A stretch of DNA of 64,000 nt from Flavobacterium azooxidireducens. GTDB taxonomy: Bacteria > Bacteroidota > Bacteroidia > Flavobacteriales > Flavobacteriaceae. Positions 35,452 through 43,993 of the stretch are shown piece by piece. The position numbers and the translations under genes are program-made. Position 1 is the first letter of the stretch; each line of letters opens with the position of its first letter. The stretch lies in the NCBI RefSeq assembly GCF_023195775.1, contig NZ_CP096205.1, positions 1,550,001 through 1,614,000 of the forward strand, in the 5' to 3' direction. A model generated the notes under the pieces. It worked only from the letters and a program-made list of their open reading frames with translations. It ran no database searches and was not told where the DNA came from.

Positions 35452-37464
35452 TTACTTTAACGGTTTGTTGTCGATGCCTAAATGTTTAGCCATGTTCATT
35501 GCTCGGGCAAGAATTCCTTGCTCTTGGTCATTGGCAACTCCTTTCAGTTGAAAAATCAGGGAAGCTACGCTTAGGTTTTTGATATCTTCGGATGAAATTT
35601 TATATTTTTCAACCATATTCATGATCTTGCCAATTAGGTTTTCATCGCCGTCATTGCTTAGTAAAGCTTCTTTTACCAATTGTGCATTTTCACTGTGCTG
35701 AATGAATTTATCAATTCCTTTTCCGGCAGAAACTTGTCTTACCACATTGTCAAAGAAAGTGTTATCTCCGCCCACGATGTCAATGTTAGCCGATTTGAAT
35801 GCTTCCGCTAAAACCTGAGCTTGTGCTTGAGCAATATCTTTTTGAATGGCAATTTCAGCTAATTCTACTTCTTTTTCTTTGGCTAAGGTTAATCTAAACT
35901 CTTCGTGGTCTTTTCCGGCATCGTTTAGTTTTTTCATTGCTTCTGCTTTTTCGGTAATTCCGGCTGCCTCTGCAAAAGCTTTTTCTTTGATTACTTCGGC
36001 TTGTGCCAAACCTTCTTGTTTGTTTGCAGCCGCTTTTTTCTCAATGATGTTTGCTTCAATAAAACCTTGTTTTTCCATAGCTTCTGCTTTGGCATGCATT
36101 ACTTGAGCTTCCGATAAACCAACCGTTGCTTCTTCTTTTGCTTGAGCATCGGCAATAATTTTACGAGCTTCTGCTTCTTTTTCAGCAGCATCACGTTTGG
36201 CTTGTGCTTCGATTACATATTTTTGAGCATCTTTTTCAGCCGATTGTTTTCTGGCTTCTGCAGCACGAGTCATGGCAATTAAGTTTTCTTCTGCTTCACG
36301 GGATGCAATAATCAATTGTACTTGTTTTTCTCTTTCGGCACCTTTGAATGCTTCTACATCAAAAATATTTTGTTGTTCTTCTACTACTGTTTTTTCTTTT
36401 ACTAAACGTTCGCGAATCACATCTTGAATGTTTTTCTTTTCCACTTCAACCGCTTTGTCTTTTTCAATATCCGCTAAAGCGACAACTCGTTCTCTTTCGG
36501 TAGCTTCGAGCATTCGGTCTTTTTGAACTCTTTCTGTCTCAACTAATTCGGCTCTTTCTTTATTTTTTGCCGCAATAACCACTTGTCGTTGCTTGTTTTC
36601 TTCGGCTACTTGAAGGGTTTCTTCGGTAGCAATTCTAACTGATTCAGATTTTAATCTTTCTTCTTCGGCAACTTTCAAAATCTCAGCATTTTCTCTGGAC
36701 TGAATGTTGGCAATTTCTCTGCGTTGTTGTTCTTCTTTTTCGGCCAATTGTTTTTCTAATTCAAGAATTGTTTCTCTTGCTTCAACATCTTGCTTTTTGA
36801 TGGTTTTTTCTTCATCTCTTCTAACCAAATTGGCTTTAATGTTTTGATTAGCAGTTAATTCAGTAATTTTTTTAATCCCTTCCGCATCCAAAATATTGTC
36901 TTTATTTAAATGTTGCAGAGAGGTTTGTTCCAAATAGTCAATGGCACAATCATCTAATACATAACCATTCAAATCGGTTCCGATGATATTTAATATTTCT
37001 TGACGGAATTCGCTTCGAGCTTCATACAATTCAATAAAATCGAATTTTTTACCCACTGTTTTTAATGCTTCAGAAAATTTAGCTTCAAATAATTCTCGTA
37101 ATGTGGCAATATCAGAAGCTCTTTGGCAACCGATGGTTTGTCCCACATTCACAATGTCATCAACCGATTTGTTTACACGAACAAAGAATGCCACTTGAAT
37201 GTCGGCACGCATATTGTCTTTACAAATTAATCCGTCTTTTCCTTCTCTGGATATTTCTAATTTTTTTACCGAAATATCCATATATTCCAAACGATGAATA
37301 ACAGGAATTACAACTCCGGCATTAAAAAACACTTTAGCTCCACCATAACCGGTTCGTAGAAGCACAATTCCTTGAACGGTTTTTTTGTACATGGATAAAA
37401 TCCAAAAAATTAAGCCCAAAAAAGCAATTACAATAATTGCAATTGTAACATAAAATGTAGTCAT
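35452..37464 (-). CDS. flotillin-like (SPFH/YqiK-type) membrane protein
   Basis: This 670-residue protein has one N-terminal membrane helix (around residues 5-24), an SPFH domain (about 40-220, GGAKVFFNAGVVIPVIHRLEYM) and a long coiled coil rich in Glu, Ala and Lys (about 240-560) with the EA repeats of flotillins. The C-terminal 100 residues are a compact tail (NAQLVKEALLSNDGDENLIG). Flotillins organise membrane microdomains. The OB-fold partner gene downstream in transcription order (37504) is the NfeD-like companion usual for this family. Confidence 0.9.
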   Translation of the reverse strand: MTTFYVTIAIIVIAFLGLIFWILSMYKKTVQGIVLLRTGYGGAKVFFNAGVVIPVIHRLEYMDISVKKLEISREGKDGLICKDNMRADIQVAFFVRVNKSVDDIVNVGQTIGCQRASDIATLRELFEAKFSEALKTVGKKFDFIELYEARSEFRQEILNIIGTDLNGYVLDDCAIDYLEQTSLQHLNKDNILDAEGIKKITELTANQNIKANLVRRDEEKTIKKQDVEARETILELEKQLAEKEEQQRREIANIQSRENAEILKVAEEERLKSESVRIATEETLQVAEENKQRQVVIAAKNKERAELVETERVQKDRMLEATERERVVALADIEKDKAVEVEKKNIQDVIRERLVKEKTVVEEQQNIFDVEAFKGAEREKQVQLIIASREAEENLIAMTRAAEARKQSAEKDAQKYVIEAQAKRDAAEKEAEARKIIADAQAKEEATVGLSEAQVMHAKAEAMEKQGFIEANIIEKKAAANKQEGLAQAEVIKEKAFAEAAGITEKAEAMKKLNDAGKDHEEFRLTLAKEKEVELAEIAIQKDIAQAQAQVLAEAFKSANIDIVGGDNTFFDNVVRQVSAGKGIDKFIQHSENAQLVKEALLSNDGDENLIGKIMNMVEKYKISSEDIKNLSVASLIFQLKGVANDQEQGILARAMNMAKHLGIDNKPLK

Positions 37465-37503
37465 AAGGTTAGATTTAAAATAGTGATGAGTTTTTAATGG
37501 TGT

Positions 37504-38154
37504 TTAAAGTTCGTATGATTTTTCAATTAAATAGAATTTTTTGTCTGGATTTTCATCCACAATGCAAGCCTTTTCGCCTTCTTTCAAAAGCGAACCGTCT
37601 TTGCTTTTTACTAAAAGTTTTATCGGATCTTTGTTAATTACTAATTCTAGCATTCCTAATTTATCTTTTTCAATGGTTGATTTTAGCACGCCGACTCTTC
37701 CTAAATAATCATATGCGATTTCGCCTTTGTGATTAATTTCTTTAAAAATGGGTTTCAAAGGCATACTAATGTATTTTGTAATAAATAAACTAGCAATAAA
37801 AGCAGGAACAATGGTGATAAAATACATCCAATAAGGCAATGGAATAAAGTAACTAATGTTCACATTAATTAGCCAAGTAAATAATAAAACGAGCGTTAGA
37901 AAAAAGGTAATAGGAATGATATCCAAATTTAAAAACTTTAAAAATTGAATAAAAGAAGATGGATCTTGAGGCACTTCAACTGTTGCGTCGGGAGCATCAA
38001 AATTGGCATCCGTGACTGAATCAAAATCAATGTCATAATCGCCTACACCGGTAATCATTGTAAATATCCAATACACCACACTTAAAATTAAAAGAATGGA
38101 AAGTATGGTGTTTGCCGGATTAAATGAAACTTCTATTAGCTCGCTTAAATTCAT
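37504..38154 (-). CDS. OB-fold membrane protein (YqiJ/NfeD-like)
   Basis: This 216-residue protein has three hydrophobic segments (about residues 14-37, 76-95 and 101-127) and a C-terminal beta-rich, OB-like domain (GEIAYDYLGRVGVLKSTIEKDKLGMLELV then GEKACIVDENPDKKFYLIEK). Such proteins are regular partners of flotillins. It is transcribed between the PspA gene, two bases upstream, and the flotillin gene. Confidence 0.8.
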   Translation of the reverse strand: MNLSELIEVSFNPANTILSILLILSVVYWIFTMITGVGDYDIDFDSVTDANFDAPDATVEVPQDPSSFIQFLKFLNLDIIPITFFLTLVLLFTWLINVNISYFIPLPYWMYFITIVPAFIASLFITKYISMPLKPIFKEINHKGEIAYDYLGRVGVLKSTIEKDKLGMLELVINKDPIKLLVKSKDGSLLKEGEKACIVDENPDKKFYLIEKSYEL

Positions 38155-38156
38155 AC

Positions 38157-38858
38157 TTAATTAGCGTTGAATTGTTCTTTTAGTTTTTGCAATTCCATTT
38201 CTGCATGAGCATCGGATGTGTCAACTGCTGCGTTAATTTCTTGATCAATACTTTTTGAAGCATCAGCAATATGACTATAAGCATCAGCCAACGCCTCTTG
38301 TTGCAACACTTTGTCTTTCATTTTTTCTAACATAGAAATCGTGCTATCAGAATCGATTTGAGTCATTTTTTTATTAATGTCTTGCGTAGCTTTACTCACT
38401 TGTACACGAGCTCGTAAGGTTTTTAACTCACCTTCCCATTTAGAAATGGTTGATTTTAACGTGTTGATGCTATTTTGCATTTTATCCACATCCGTTTCTA
38501 ATTTCTGACGTTCTTTATCTGCAATTTGAGCATCTAATAGCGATTGTTCTTTCTTTTTCAAAGCTTCTTTGGCCAATCGGTCTGCTTCTTCAATTGGCAT
38601 TTCTTCTTTAACACCTTTTTGAACCAAAAGCATCGCTTTGTTTTGATAATCATTCGACTGATTTATCAACGATTCTTGTTCGTTTTTTCTACGAATTGAC
38701 AAGGCTTTCACTTGAGCAAGGGCTTGAATGCTTTGATCTAATTGATCTTTCATTTCTCTGATTCCTTGTTCGGTCATTTTTATAGGGTCTTCCAAGCTGT
38801 TCACGGCAGAATGTGCCTCCGCTTTTCCTATTCTAAAAAGTCTTTTAATAATGTTCAT
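38157..38858 (-). CDS. PspA/IM30 family protein
   Basis: The start is ATG 38858 (MNIIKRLFRIGKAEAHSAVNSLEDP); a TTG three codons upstream is also in frame. The 233-residue product is almost wholly alpha-helical: an N-terminal amphipathic region, a long hairpin and the LEDPIKMTEQGIREM signature of IM30/PspA. It should bind stressed membranes and form ESCRT-III-like assemblies. It is the first gene of the OB-flotillin-AAA run. A CesT/YbjN-like gene on the same strand lies 144 bases upstream. Confidence 0.92.
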   Translation of the reverse strand: MNIIKRLFRIGKAEAHSAVNSLEDPIKMTEQGIREMKDQLDQSIQALAQVKALSIRRKNEQESLINQSNDYQNKAMLLVQKGVKEEMPIEEADRLAKEALKKKEQSLLDAQIADKERQKLETDVDKMQNSINTLKSTISKWEGELKTLRARVQVSKATQDINKKMTQIDSDSTISMLEKMKDKVLQQEALADAYSHIADASKSIDQEINAAVDTSDAHAEMELQKLKEQFNAN

Positions 38859-39002
38859 GATATTCAATGAATTATAAGGTTAATATTAAGGTTTTTTTTC
38901 GAATTATTTTAAAATTTGAAATAATATTTTGGTTAAGAAACAAACGATGTGAAAAATAAAATATACCATTTTGATAATCAGTTTTTTATTGTTTATCTAC
39001 TA

Positions 39003-39401
39003 CTATTTACTGAACGAAATCATTTCTGTTGAATACTCGCTAATTAACAAGCTTAACGAATTAATTGTTGCAATCAATTCATTTTGATTTAAGTTTTCGG
39101 TTTGAAGCGTGTCTCTAAAAATCACTTTTTCGCCACTTTCATCCAATACAAAAGCACCATGAACAATGTCTCTGTTTTTAATCAACAGTTGTTTGAAAAT
39201 ATCGTGTTGATTGTTTTTGCAACGAAACAAAAACTGTTCAATAATTAATATTTGAGGAGCAATAACAATCATCATGTTTTTTATTCCTTCATTTTCTTTT
39301 TCTATGATAAAGGTTTGATGCTCTTCATTTTCCAGTTGAATACAATATTCTAACTCGAGTAGCCAATTTTTAACTCTTGAAAACAATTTTAAATCTTCCA
39401 T
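39003..39401 (-). CDS. CesT/YbjN-like chaperone domain protein
   Basis: The start is ATG 39401 (MEDLKLFSRVKNWLLELEY); the frame is open to 39482 but that part lies over the promoter. The 132-residue product has the alpha-beta pattern of CesT/Tir-chaperone or YbjN folds (FIIEKENEGIKNMMIVIAP, then GAFVLDESGEKVIFRDTLQ). Genes of this fold occur next to PspA in several bacteria, so a chaperone or adaptor for the neighbouring module is plausible. Not a secure family call. Confidence 0.6.
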   Translation of the reverse strand: MEDLKLFSRVKNWLLELEYCIQLENEEHQTFIIEKENEGIKNMMIVIAPQILIIEQFLFRCKNNQHDIFKQLLIKNRDIVHGAFVLDESGEKVIFRDTLQTENLNQNELIATINSLSLLISEYSTEMISFSK

Positions 39402-39430
39402 AAATTGATTGGTTTTGAATGTTGATAAAA

Positions 39431-39460
39431 CAAATTTATACAAAAATTTTAATATTGCAA
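39431..39460 (-). promoter_or_regulatory. complete promoter of the CesT-like gene and possibly the PspA operon
   Basis: On the minus strand TAAATTTG (39438-39431) with a TTG (39460-39458) 19 bases upstream gives a full Bacteroidota promoter about 30 bases before ATG 39401. The divergent XRE gene has its own element at 39493-39500, and the two share this intergenic space. Confidence 0.7.
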
Positions 39461-39492
39461 ATATTTTTAGCAAAAAAATCAATTTTAGTTGT

Positions 39493-39500
39493 TATATTTG
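39493..39500 (+). promoter_or_regulatory. -7 promoter element of the XRE gene
   Basis: TATATTTG matches TAnnTTTG and lies 18 bases before the XRE start at 39518. No TTG -33 box is seen at the right distance. Confidence 0.6.
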
Positions 39501-39517
39501 CAAAAAAGAATAGCGAA

Positions 39518-40126
39518 ATGACGTATTTTGGAACCAATTTAAAGAAGATAAGACAAATAAAAGGACTAAGCCAACAAGCTTTTGCTGAACTTATTGACTT
39601 GAATAGAGGAGTCATTAGTTCGTATGAAGAAGGAAGAGCAGAACCAAAAATTGAAACGCTTTTGCGAATTGCAACTTATTTTGGCATTCCAACCGATGAT
39701 ATCATATCAAAACCACTTACGGTTAATCAATTAGCTAATTTTACATTAATTGAAGATAGTGTAACTTCATTATCAGAAGAAAAAAACCTTACTATTCAGG
39801 AAATAAACCTAAAAGGAGAAAAGAAAGATATTGAGTTGCAAAAAATATTAGCACATTTTGATTTTGTTTTTTATGTAGATGAAAATTTAGCTAATAAAAG
39901 TAGCTATGAAAAAGATTCGATTTTATTCTTAAAAGAAGAAAAAAAAGAAACTAAAAACCACAATCAGTATCTAACTTTAGAGAAAGGAATTGCTTTAATT
40001 TCTGAAAAATTCATTCCGACTATTACAAATTATGCTATAGTTGGAGTCTTGGGAAGCTTACCCAATGATCAAAACACCATTCTACAACGTCTCAATTTAC
40101 TTGAAAAAAAGGTTTTTGGGAAGTAA
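39518..40126 (+). CDS. XRE family transcriptional regulator
   Basis: The start is ATG 39518 (MTYFGTNLKKIRQIKGLSQQ), just after a -7 element; the longer frame from 39419 overlaps the divergent promoter. The 202-residue protein has an N-terminal Cro/C1-type helix-turn-helix (about residues 7-60, LSQQAFAELIDLNRGVISSY) and a C-terminal region of about 110 residues with no named domain. It is divergent from the CesT/PspA module and could control it, but this is only a positional inference. Confidence 0.85.
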   Translation: MTYFGTNLKKIRQIKGLSQQAFAELIDLNRGVISSYEEGRAEPKIETLLRIATYFGIPTDDIISKPLTVNQLANFTLIEDSVTSLSEEKNLTIQEINLKGEKKDIELQKILAHFDFVFYVDENLANKSSYEKDSILFLKEEKKETKNHNQYLTLEKGIALISEKFIPTITNYAIVGVLGSLPNDQNTILQRLNLLEKKVFGK

Positions 40127-40188
40127 TTTCTTTTGAATTTTTATTTGGGTTATAAAATCCAAAACAACCTATATTTCTTTATTTTTTT

Positions 40189-40196
40189 TAACTTTG
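40189..40196 (+). promoter_or_regulatory. -7 promoter element of the dut operon
   Basis: TAACTTTG matches TAnnTTTG, 59 bases before the dut start. Confidence 0.5.
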
Positions 40197-40254
40197 GTGA
40201 TTAAATTTAAGATTAATCATTAGAAAATAATTTATTTTCAACTAAGAAGAAAAA

Positions 40255-40689
40255 ATGAAGATCAAAATCATCAATAAATCACAACATCCATTACCCAATT
40301 ACGAAACAATTGCTTCTGCCGGAATGGATTTAAGAGCCAATTTATCAGAACCAATTACCTTAAAATCATTAGAAAGAACCATCGTTAAAACCGGTTTGTT
40401 TATTGAACTACCAATTGGTTACGAAGCACAAGTTCGTCCTCGTAGCGGATTAGCCGCCAAAAAAGGAATCACAGTTTTAAATTCACCCGGTACAGTTGAT
40501 GCTGATTATCGTGGTGAAATCGGGGTTATTTTAGTAAATTTATCCCGTGAAGATTTTATCATCGAAAATGGTGAACGAATTGCCCAATTAATCATCGCCA
40601 AACACGAAAGAGCCGAATGGATTGAAGTAGAAGAATTATCTGAAACATCCCGCGGAGAAGGCGGTTTCGGTAGCACCGGAATTCAATAA
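40255..40689 (+). CDS. dut: deoxyuridine 5'-triphosphate nucleotidohydrolase
   Basis: This 144-residue trimeric dUTPase has all five motifs in order: SAGMDLRA (21-28), [12 protein letters not shown] (61-72), [22 protein letters not shown] and the C-terminal [10 protein letters not shown] arm that closes the active site. It converts dUTP to dUMP and pyrophosphate, keeping uracil out of DNA and feeding thymidylate synthesis. It heads a compact run of envelope genes, with a three-copy hairpin repeat directly after its stop. Confidence 0.97.
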   Translation: MKIKIINKSQHPLPNYETIASAGMDLRANLSEPITLKSLERTIVKTGLFIELPIGYEAQVRPRSGLAAKKGITVLNSPGTVDADYRGEIGVILVNLSREDFIIENGERIAQLIIAKHERAEWIEVEELSETSRGEGGFGSTGIQ

Positions 40690-40795
40690 CCGTTGGCTTC
40701 AGTCATCGGAATAAAATAAAAACAGATAAATTACCCTTGGCTTCAGCCATGGGAAAAATAAAAGTATATAAATTACCCTTGGCTTCAGCCACCGG
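40690..40795. repeat. three hairpin repeat units between dut and the nucleotidyltransferase gene
   Basis: Three 20-base units, CCGTTGGCTTCAGTCATCGG (40690-40709), CCCTTGGCTTCAGCCATGGG (40734-40753) and CCCTTGGCTTCAGCCACCGG (40776-40795), repeat every 42-44 bases with AT-rich linkers. Each folds on its TGGCT-TC-AGCCA core. They fill almost the whole 123-base gap. Confidence 0.8.
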
Positions 40796-40812
40796 AAAAA
40801 AAGTTAAAAAAA

Positions 40813-41823
40813 ATGAAAATAATAGTTCCAATGGCCGGTCGCGGCTCACGATTAAGACCACACACACTAACCGTTCCAAAACCATTAATTCCTATTGCCG
40901 GAAAACCAATCGTTCATCGATTAGTAGAAGACATTGCTGGCGTTTTAGATCAACCCATCGACGAAGTAGCTTTTATAATTCACGAAAGTTTTGGCAAACA
41001 AGTGGAAGAAGAATTAATCACAATTGCTCAAAAATTAGGAGCAAAAGGAACCATTTATTATCAAAATGTAGCTCTTGGAACAGGTCATGCCATTATGTGT
41101 GCCAAAGATTCATTGAGCGGACCGGCAGTAATTGCGTATGCAGATACATTAATTCGTGCCGATTTTGATTTGGATACTTCAGCCGATAGTGTAATTTGGG
41201 TAAAACAAGTGGATCAACCCGAAGCTTTTGGTGTAGTAAATTTGAATGAAAGCGGAGAAATTATCGAATTAGTTGAGAAACCAAAAGAGTTTGTGTCGGA
41301 TTTAGCCGTAATCGGAATATACTATTTCAAAGATGTTGCCGTTCTTAAAAATGAGTTGCAAGCCGTTCTTGACAATAATATCATTCATGGTGGCGAATAC
41401 CAAATTAATGATGGAATCAAACAAATGATGGCAAAAGGGATGAAATTCGTTCCCGGAAAAGTAGATGAATGGATGGATTGTGGAAATAAAAATGTGACGG
41501 TTGAAACCAATTCACGCATGTTGGATTTCCTTCATCAAGATGGAGAAAAGTTAATTTTAAAAGGCATTGTTTCAGAAAATTCAACAATCATCGAACCTTG
41601 TTTTATTGGCGAAAATGTCGAGTTGAAAAATGCAACAGTTGGTCCAAATGTTTCATTAGGATACGGTTGTAAAGTAGAAAATTCAACCATTAAAAATAGT
41701 TTGGTTCAAAATTTGACAGTAATAAAGAATGCAAATCTCGATAATGCGATGATTGGAAGTCACGTTGTATTTAACGGAAACTTCGCCAACATCAGTATCG
41801 GTGATTATTCAGTTTTAGAATAA
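40813..41823 (+). CDS. sugar-phosphate nucleotidyltransferase
   Basis: This 336-residue enzyme has an N-terminal Rossmann-like domain with the nucleotide loop MAGRGSRLRPHTLTVPKPLIPIAGKP (about residues 7-32), a central ALGTGHAIMCAK and ADTLIRADFD acidic site, and a C-terminal left-handed beta helix (about 245-330) of hexapeptide type, ending NGNFANISIGDYSVLE. It should make a sugar nucleotide such as dTDP- or GDP-linked hexose; the sugar is not fixed by sequence. The next gene is 37 bases downstream. Confidence 0.85.
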   Translation: MKIIVPMAGRGSRLRPHTLTVPKPLIPIAGKPIVHRLVEDIAGVLDQPIDEVAFIIHESFGKQVEEELITIAQKLGAKGTIYYQNVALGTGHAIMCAKDSLSGPAVIAYADTLIRADFDLDTSADSVIWVKQVDQPEAFGVVNLNESGEIIELVEKPKEFVSDLAVIGIYYFKDVAVLKNELQAVLDNNIIHGGEYQINDGIKQMMAKGMKFVPGKVDEWMDCGNKNVTVETNSRMLDFLHQDGEKLILKGIVSENSTIIEPCFIGENVELKNATVGPNVSLGYGCKVENSTIKNSLVQNLTVIKNANLDNAMIGSHVVFNGNFANISIGDYSVLE

Positions 41824-41860
41824 AAATTTAAAAAATAATGCTTTTGGAAGCGAGCTATAG

Positions 41861-43210
41861 ATGATAAAAAGTAAATTATATTCTCTAATTTTCCTTGGAA
41901 TTCTTTTCCAGTCCATAACCGCATTCTCCCAAGTAGAGCCGGAAGATATTGCATTGGAAACCGATGAATTTCAAGTGGCTTTCTACGAATCATTGCGTGA
42001 AAAAGGCATCGAAAATTATGATAAAGCAGTAACCGCTTTGCAAAAATGTTTAGCATTAGAACCCAACAATCCTGTTGTTCATTTTGAGTTAGGTAAAAAT
42101 TACCTCTATCAAAAAGATTACAAAAACGCTAACGACAGTTTTGAAAAAGCCACACAACTTGATCCCAAAAACCGTTGGTATTGGGTGGGTTTATATGATG
42201 TTTCGTATGCAACTCGCGATTATACGAATGCGATTGTTATCATGAAAAAACTGATCGAATTCAAAAAGGAATACAAAGAAGATTTAGTTTCGTTGTATAT
42301 GTTTACACAGCAATTCGATGAAGCTCTTAAATTAATTGATGAATTGACGGAAACTATTGGCAAAACGGAGATAAGAGAACAATTCCGTAGTCAAATCATG
42401 TCAACTACTCGATACCAAGGTCAGGAAACGGAAAAGTTAATGCAAGCCATTAAAAACAATCCGAAAGTAGAAGACAATTATGTGGCTTTGATTTATTTGT
42501 ATTCCGAAAAAGATGAAGAAGAAAAAGCGTTGGAAATTGCCAAAATGTTAGAAAAAGAAATTCCGAATTCCGATTGGGCACAAGTCAGTTTATTCAAATT
42601 CAACATTGATAAAAATGATGGGAAAAATGCGGCTTCGGCAATGCATAAAATTCTAAAAAGCCCTAAAATTGATCGAAAAATAAAACATCGGGTTTTTAAT
42701 GAATTTTTAATTTTTACCAAAAATAATCCTTCGTTTTCATCCGATTTAGAAAGTGCAATTACTTATTTTAATGATGATCGAGAAGTAAAAGTTGCTAAAG
42801 AAGTCGGTAAGTTTTATCAACAAAAAAGCGATTGGGCAAATGCTGTGAAATATTATGGAATGCATACCAAATCAAATCCGGATGATATAGAGAATGTACT
42901 TTTATTGTTCAATGCTTACGGAGAAAATAATCAATTTGAAATTTTAGCCAAACAAGCGGAAGAAAAAGTAGAATTGTATCCTCTTCAACCTGATTTTTAT
43001 TATTACGCAGGTTTAGCCAATAATCAATTGAAAAATTTCAAAAAAGCAAAAGACTTATTAGAATCAGGAGTAGATTATATTGTTGATAATAAAACCTTAG
43101 AAGCTAATTTTTATATTCAATTAGGAGAAGCATACAATGGGCTTGGCGATACCAAGAAAAAAGAAAGTTACTTTATCAAAGCCGATAAACTAGTAAAACA
43201 AATTAATTAA
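41861..43210 (+). CDS. secreted tetratricopeptide repeat protein
   Basis: This 449-residue protein has a signal peptide (SLIFLGILFQSITAFSQ) and TPR repeats through most of its length. Repeat units such as AVTALQKCLALEPNNPVVHFELGK are visible near residue 60 and KAKDLLESGVDYIVD near the end. It is likely a periplasmic scaffold. Its TAA stop overlaps the ATG of the next gene by one base, showing coupling with the DUF4292 lipoprotein. Confidence 0.85.
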   Translation: MIKSKLYSLIFLGILFQSITAFSQVEPEDIALETDEFQVAFYESLREKGIENYDKAVTALQKCLALEPNNPVVHFELGKNYLYQKDYKNANDSFEKATQLDPKNRWYWVGLYDVSYATRDYTNAIVIMKKLIEFKKEYKEDLVSLYMFTQQFDEALKLIDELTETIGKTEIREQFRSQIMSTTRYQGQETEKLMQAIKNNPKVEDNYVALIYLYSEKDEEEKALEIAKMLEKEIPNSDWAQVSLFKFNIDKNDGKNAASAMHKILKSPKIDRKIKHRVFNEFLIFTKNNPSFSSDLESAITYFNDDREVKVAKEVGKFYQQKSDWANAVKYYGMHTKSNPDDIENVLLLFNAYGENNQFEILAKQAEEKVELYPLQPDFYYYAGLANNQLKNFKKAKDLLESGVDYIVDNKTLEANFYIQLGEAYNGLGDTKKKESYFIKADKLVKQIN

Positions 43211-43983
43211 TGAAACAGTTCTTATTCGCGTTGATACTTATTTTCACACTAGTTGGATGTAAAGCCACAAAAGGAATTTCGGAAGGGAAGGCTTCAGATG
43301 ATTTAGCGACTCAAAAAATCATCGAAAACCATTATGATGTCAAGAAAAATTTTTCAACGGCATACATTCGAGCGAATGCAAAATATAAAGACAAAGATCA
43401 ATCGTTGAGTTTTTCGGCAGAAATTAGAATTCAAAAAGATGAAATGATTTTGGTAAGTATTCGTTTTTTGGGAATAACGATGGCGAAAGGTTTGATTACA
43501 CCAACCGAAGTGAAATACTATGAAAAAACCGGTAACAAGTTTTTTGAAGGTGATTACACCACTTTAAGTAATTGGCTCGGAACCGACTTAGATTTTTTTA
43601 AAGTGCAAAATATGCTCATCGGTCAAGCAATGGATGATTTGAGAAAAGGAAAATATTCAAATACAATTGAAGATAAATTATACAAACTAAAAGATAGTAA
43701 CGACAAACAAAACGTAAAGTCATTTTATTTTGAAGCCTCCAATTTTTTGATAAAAAGACAAGAAATTGAACAAGTAGCTAAAAACAGAAAGTTGAACGTT
43801 TTTTATCCCAATCACAAAGAATATAACGAAGCTATTTTGCCATTAAACATTCTTATAGAAGCGATTCAAGAAAACAATAAAAACACGATTTCGTTAGAGT
43901 ATAATTCAGTTACGTTTAATGAACAATTATCGTTTCCCTATAGTGTGCCAAGTGGTTACGAACAAATCTTTATAGAAAATTAA
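43210..43983 (+). CDS. DUF4292-like lipoprotein
   Basis: This 257-residue lipoprotein (lipobox LVGC, Cys17) has a beta-rich mature part (SFSAEIRIQKDEMILVSIRFLGITMAKGLITPTEV) that matches the DUF4292 family, which is thought to share a LolA/LolB-like fold. It sits between a TPR protein and an EnvC-like protein in an order that recurs in flavobacteria. A role in outer-membrane lipoprotein or envelope maintenance is inferred from fold and context. Confidence 0.8.
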   Translation: MKQFLFALILIFTLVGCKATKGISEGKASDDLATQKIIENHYDVKKNFSTAYIRANAKYKDKDQSLSFSAEIRIQKDEMILVSIRFLGITMAKGLITPTEVKYYEKTGNKFFEGDYTTLSNWLGTDLDFFKVQNMLIGQAMDDLRKGKYSNTIEDKLYKLKDSNDKQNVKSFYFEASNFLIKRQEIEQVAKNRKLNVFYPNHKEYNEAILPLNILIEAIQENNKNTISLEYNSVTFNEQLSFPYSVPSGYEQIFIEN

Positions 43984-43993
43984 AGCTCCAAAC

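Noticed and set aside
40690-40795. CRISPR array
   Set aside because: Three units only, spacers AT-rich and similar to each other, and no cas genes nearby.
40737-41168. 143-residue frame across the hairpin repeats and the nucleotidyltransferase start
   Set aside because: It is out of frame with the real enzyme and low in complexity; its start lies in the repeat array.
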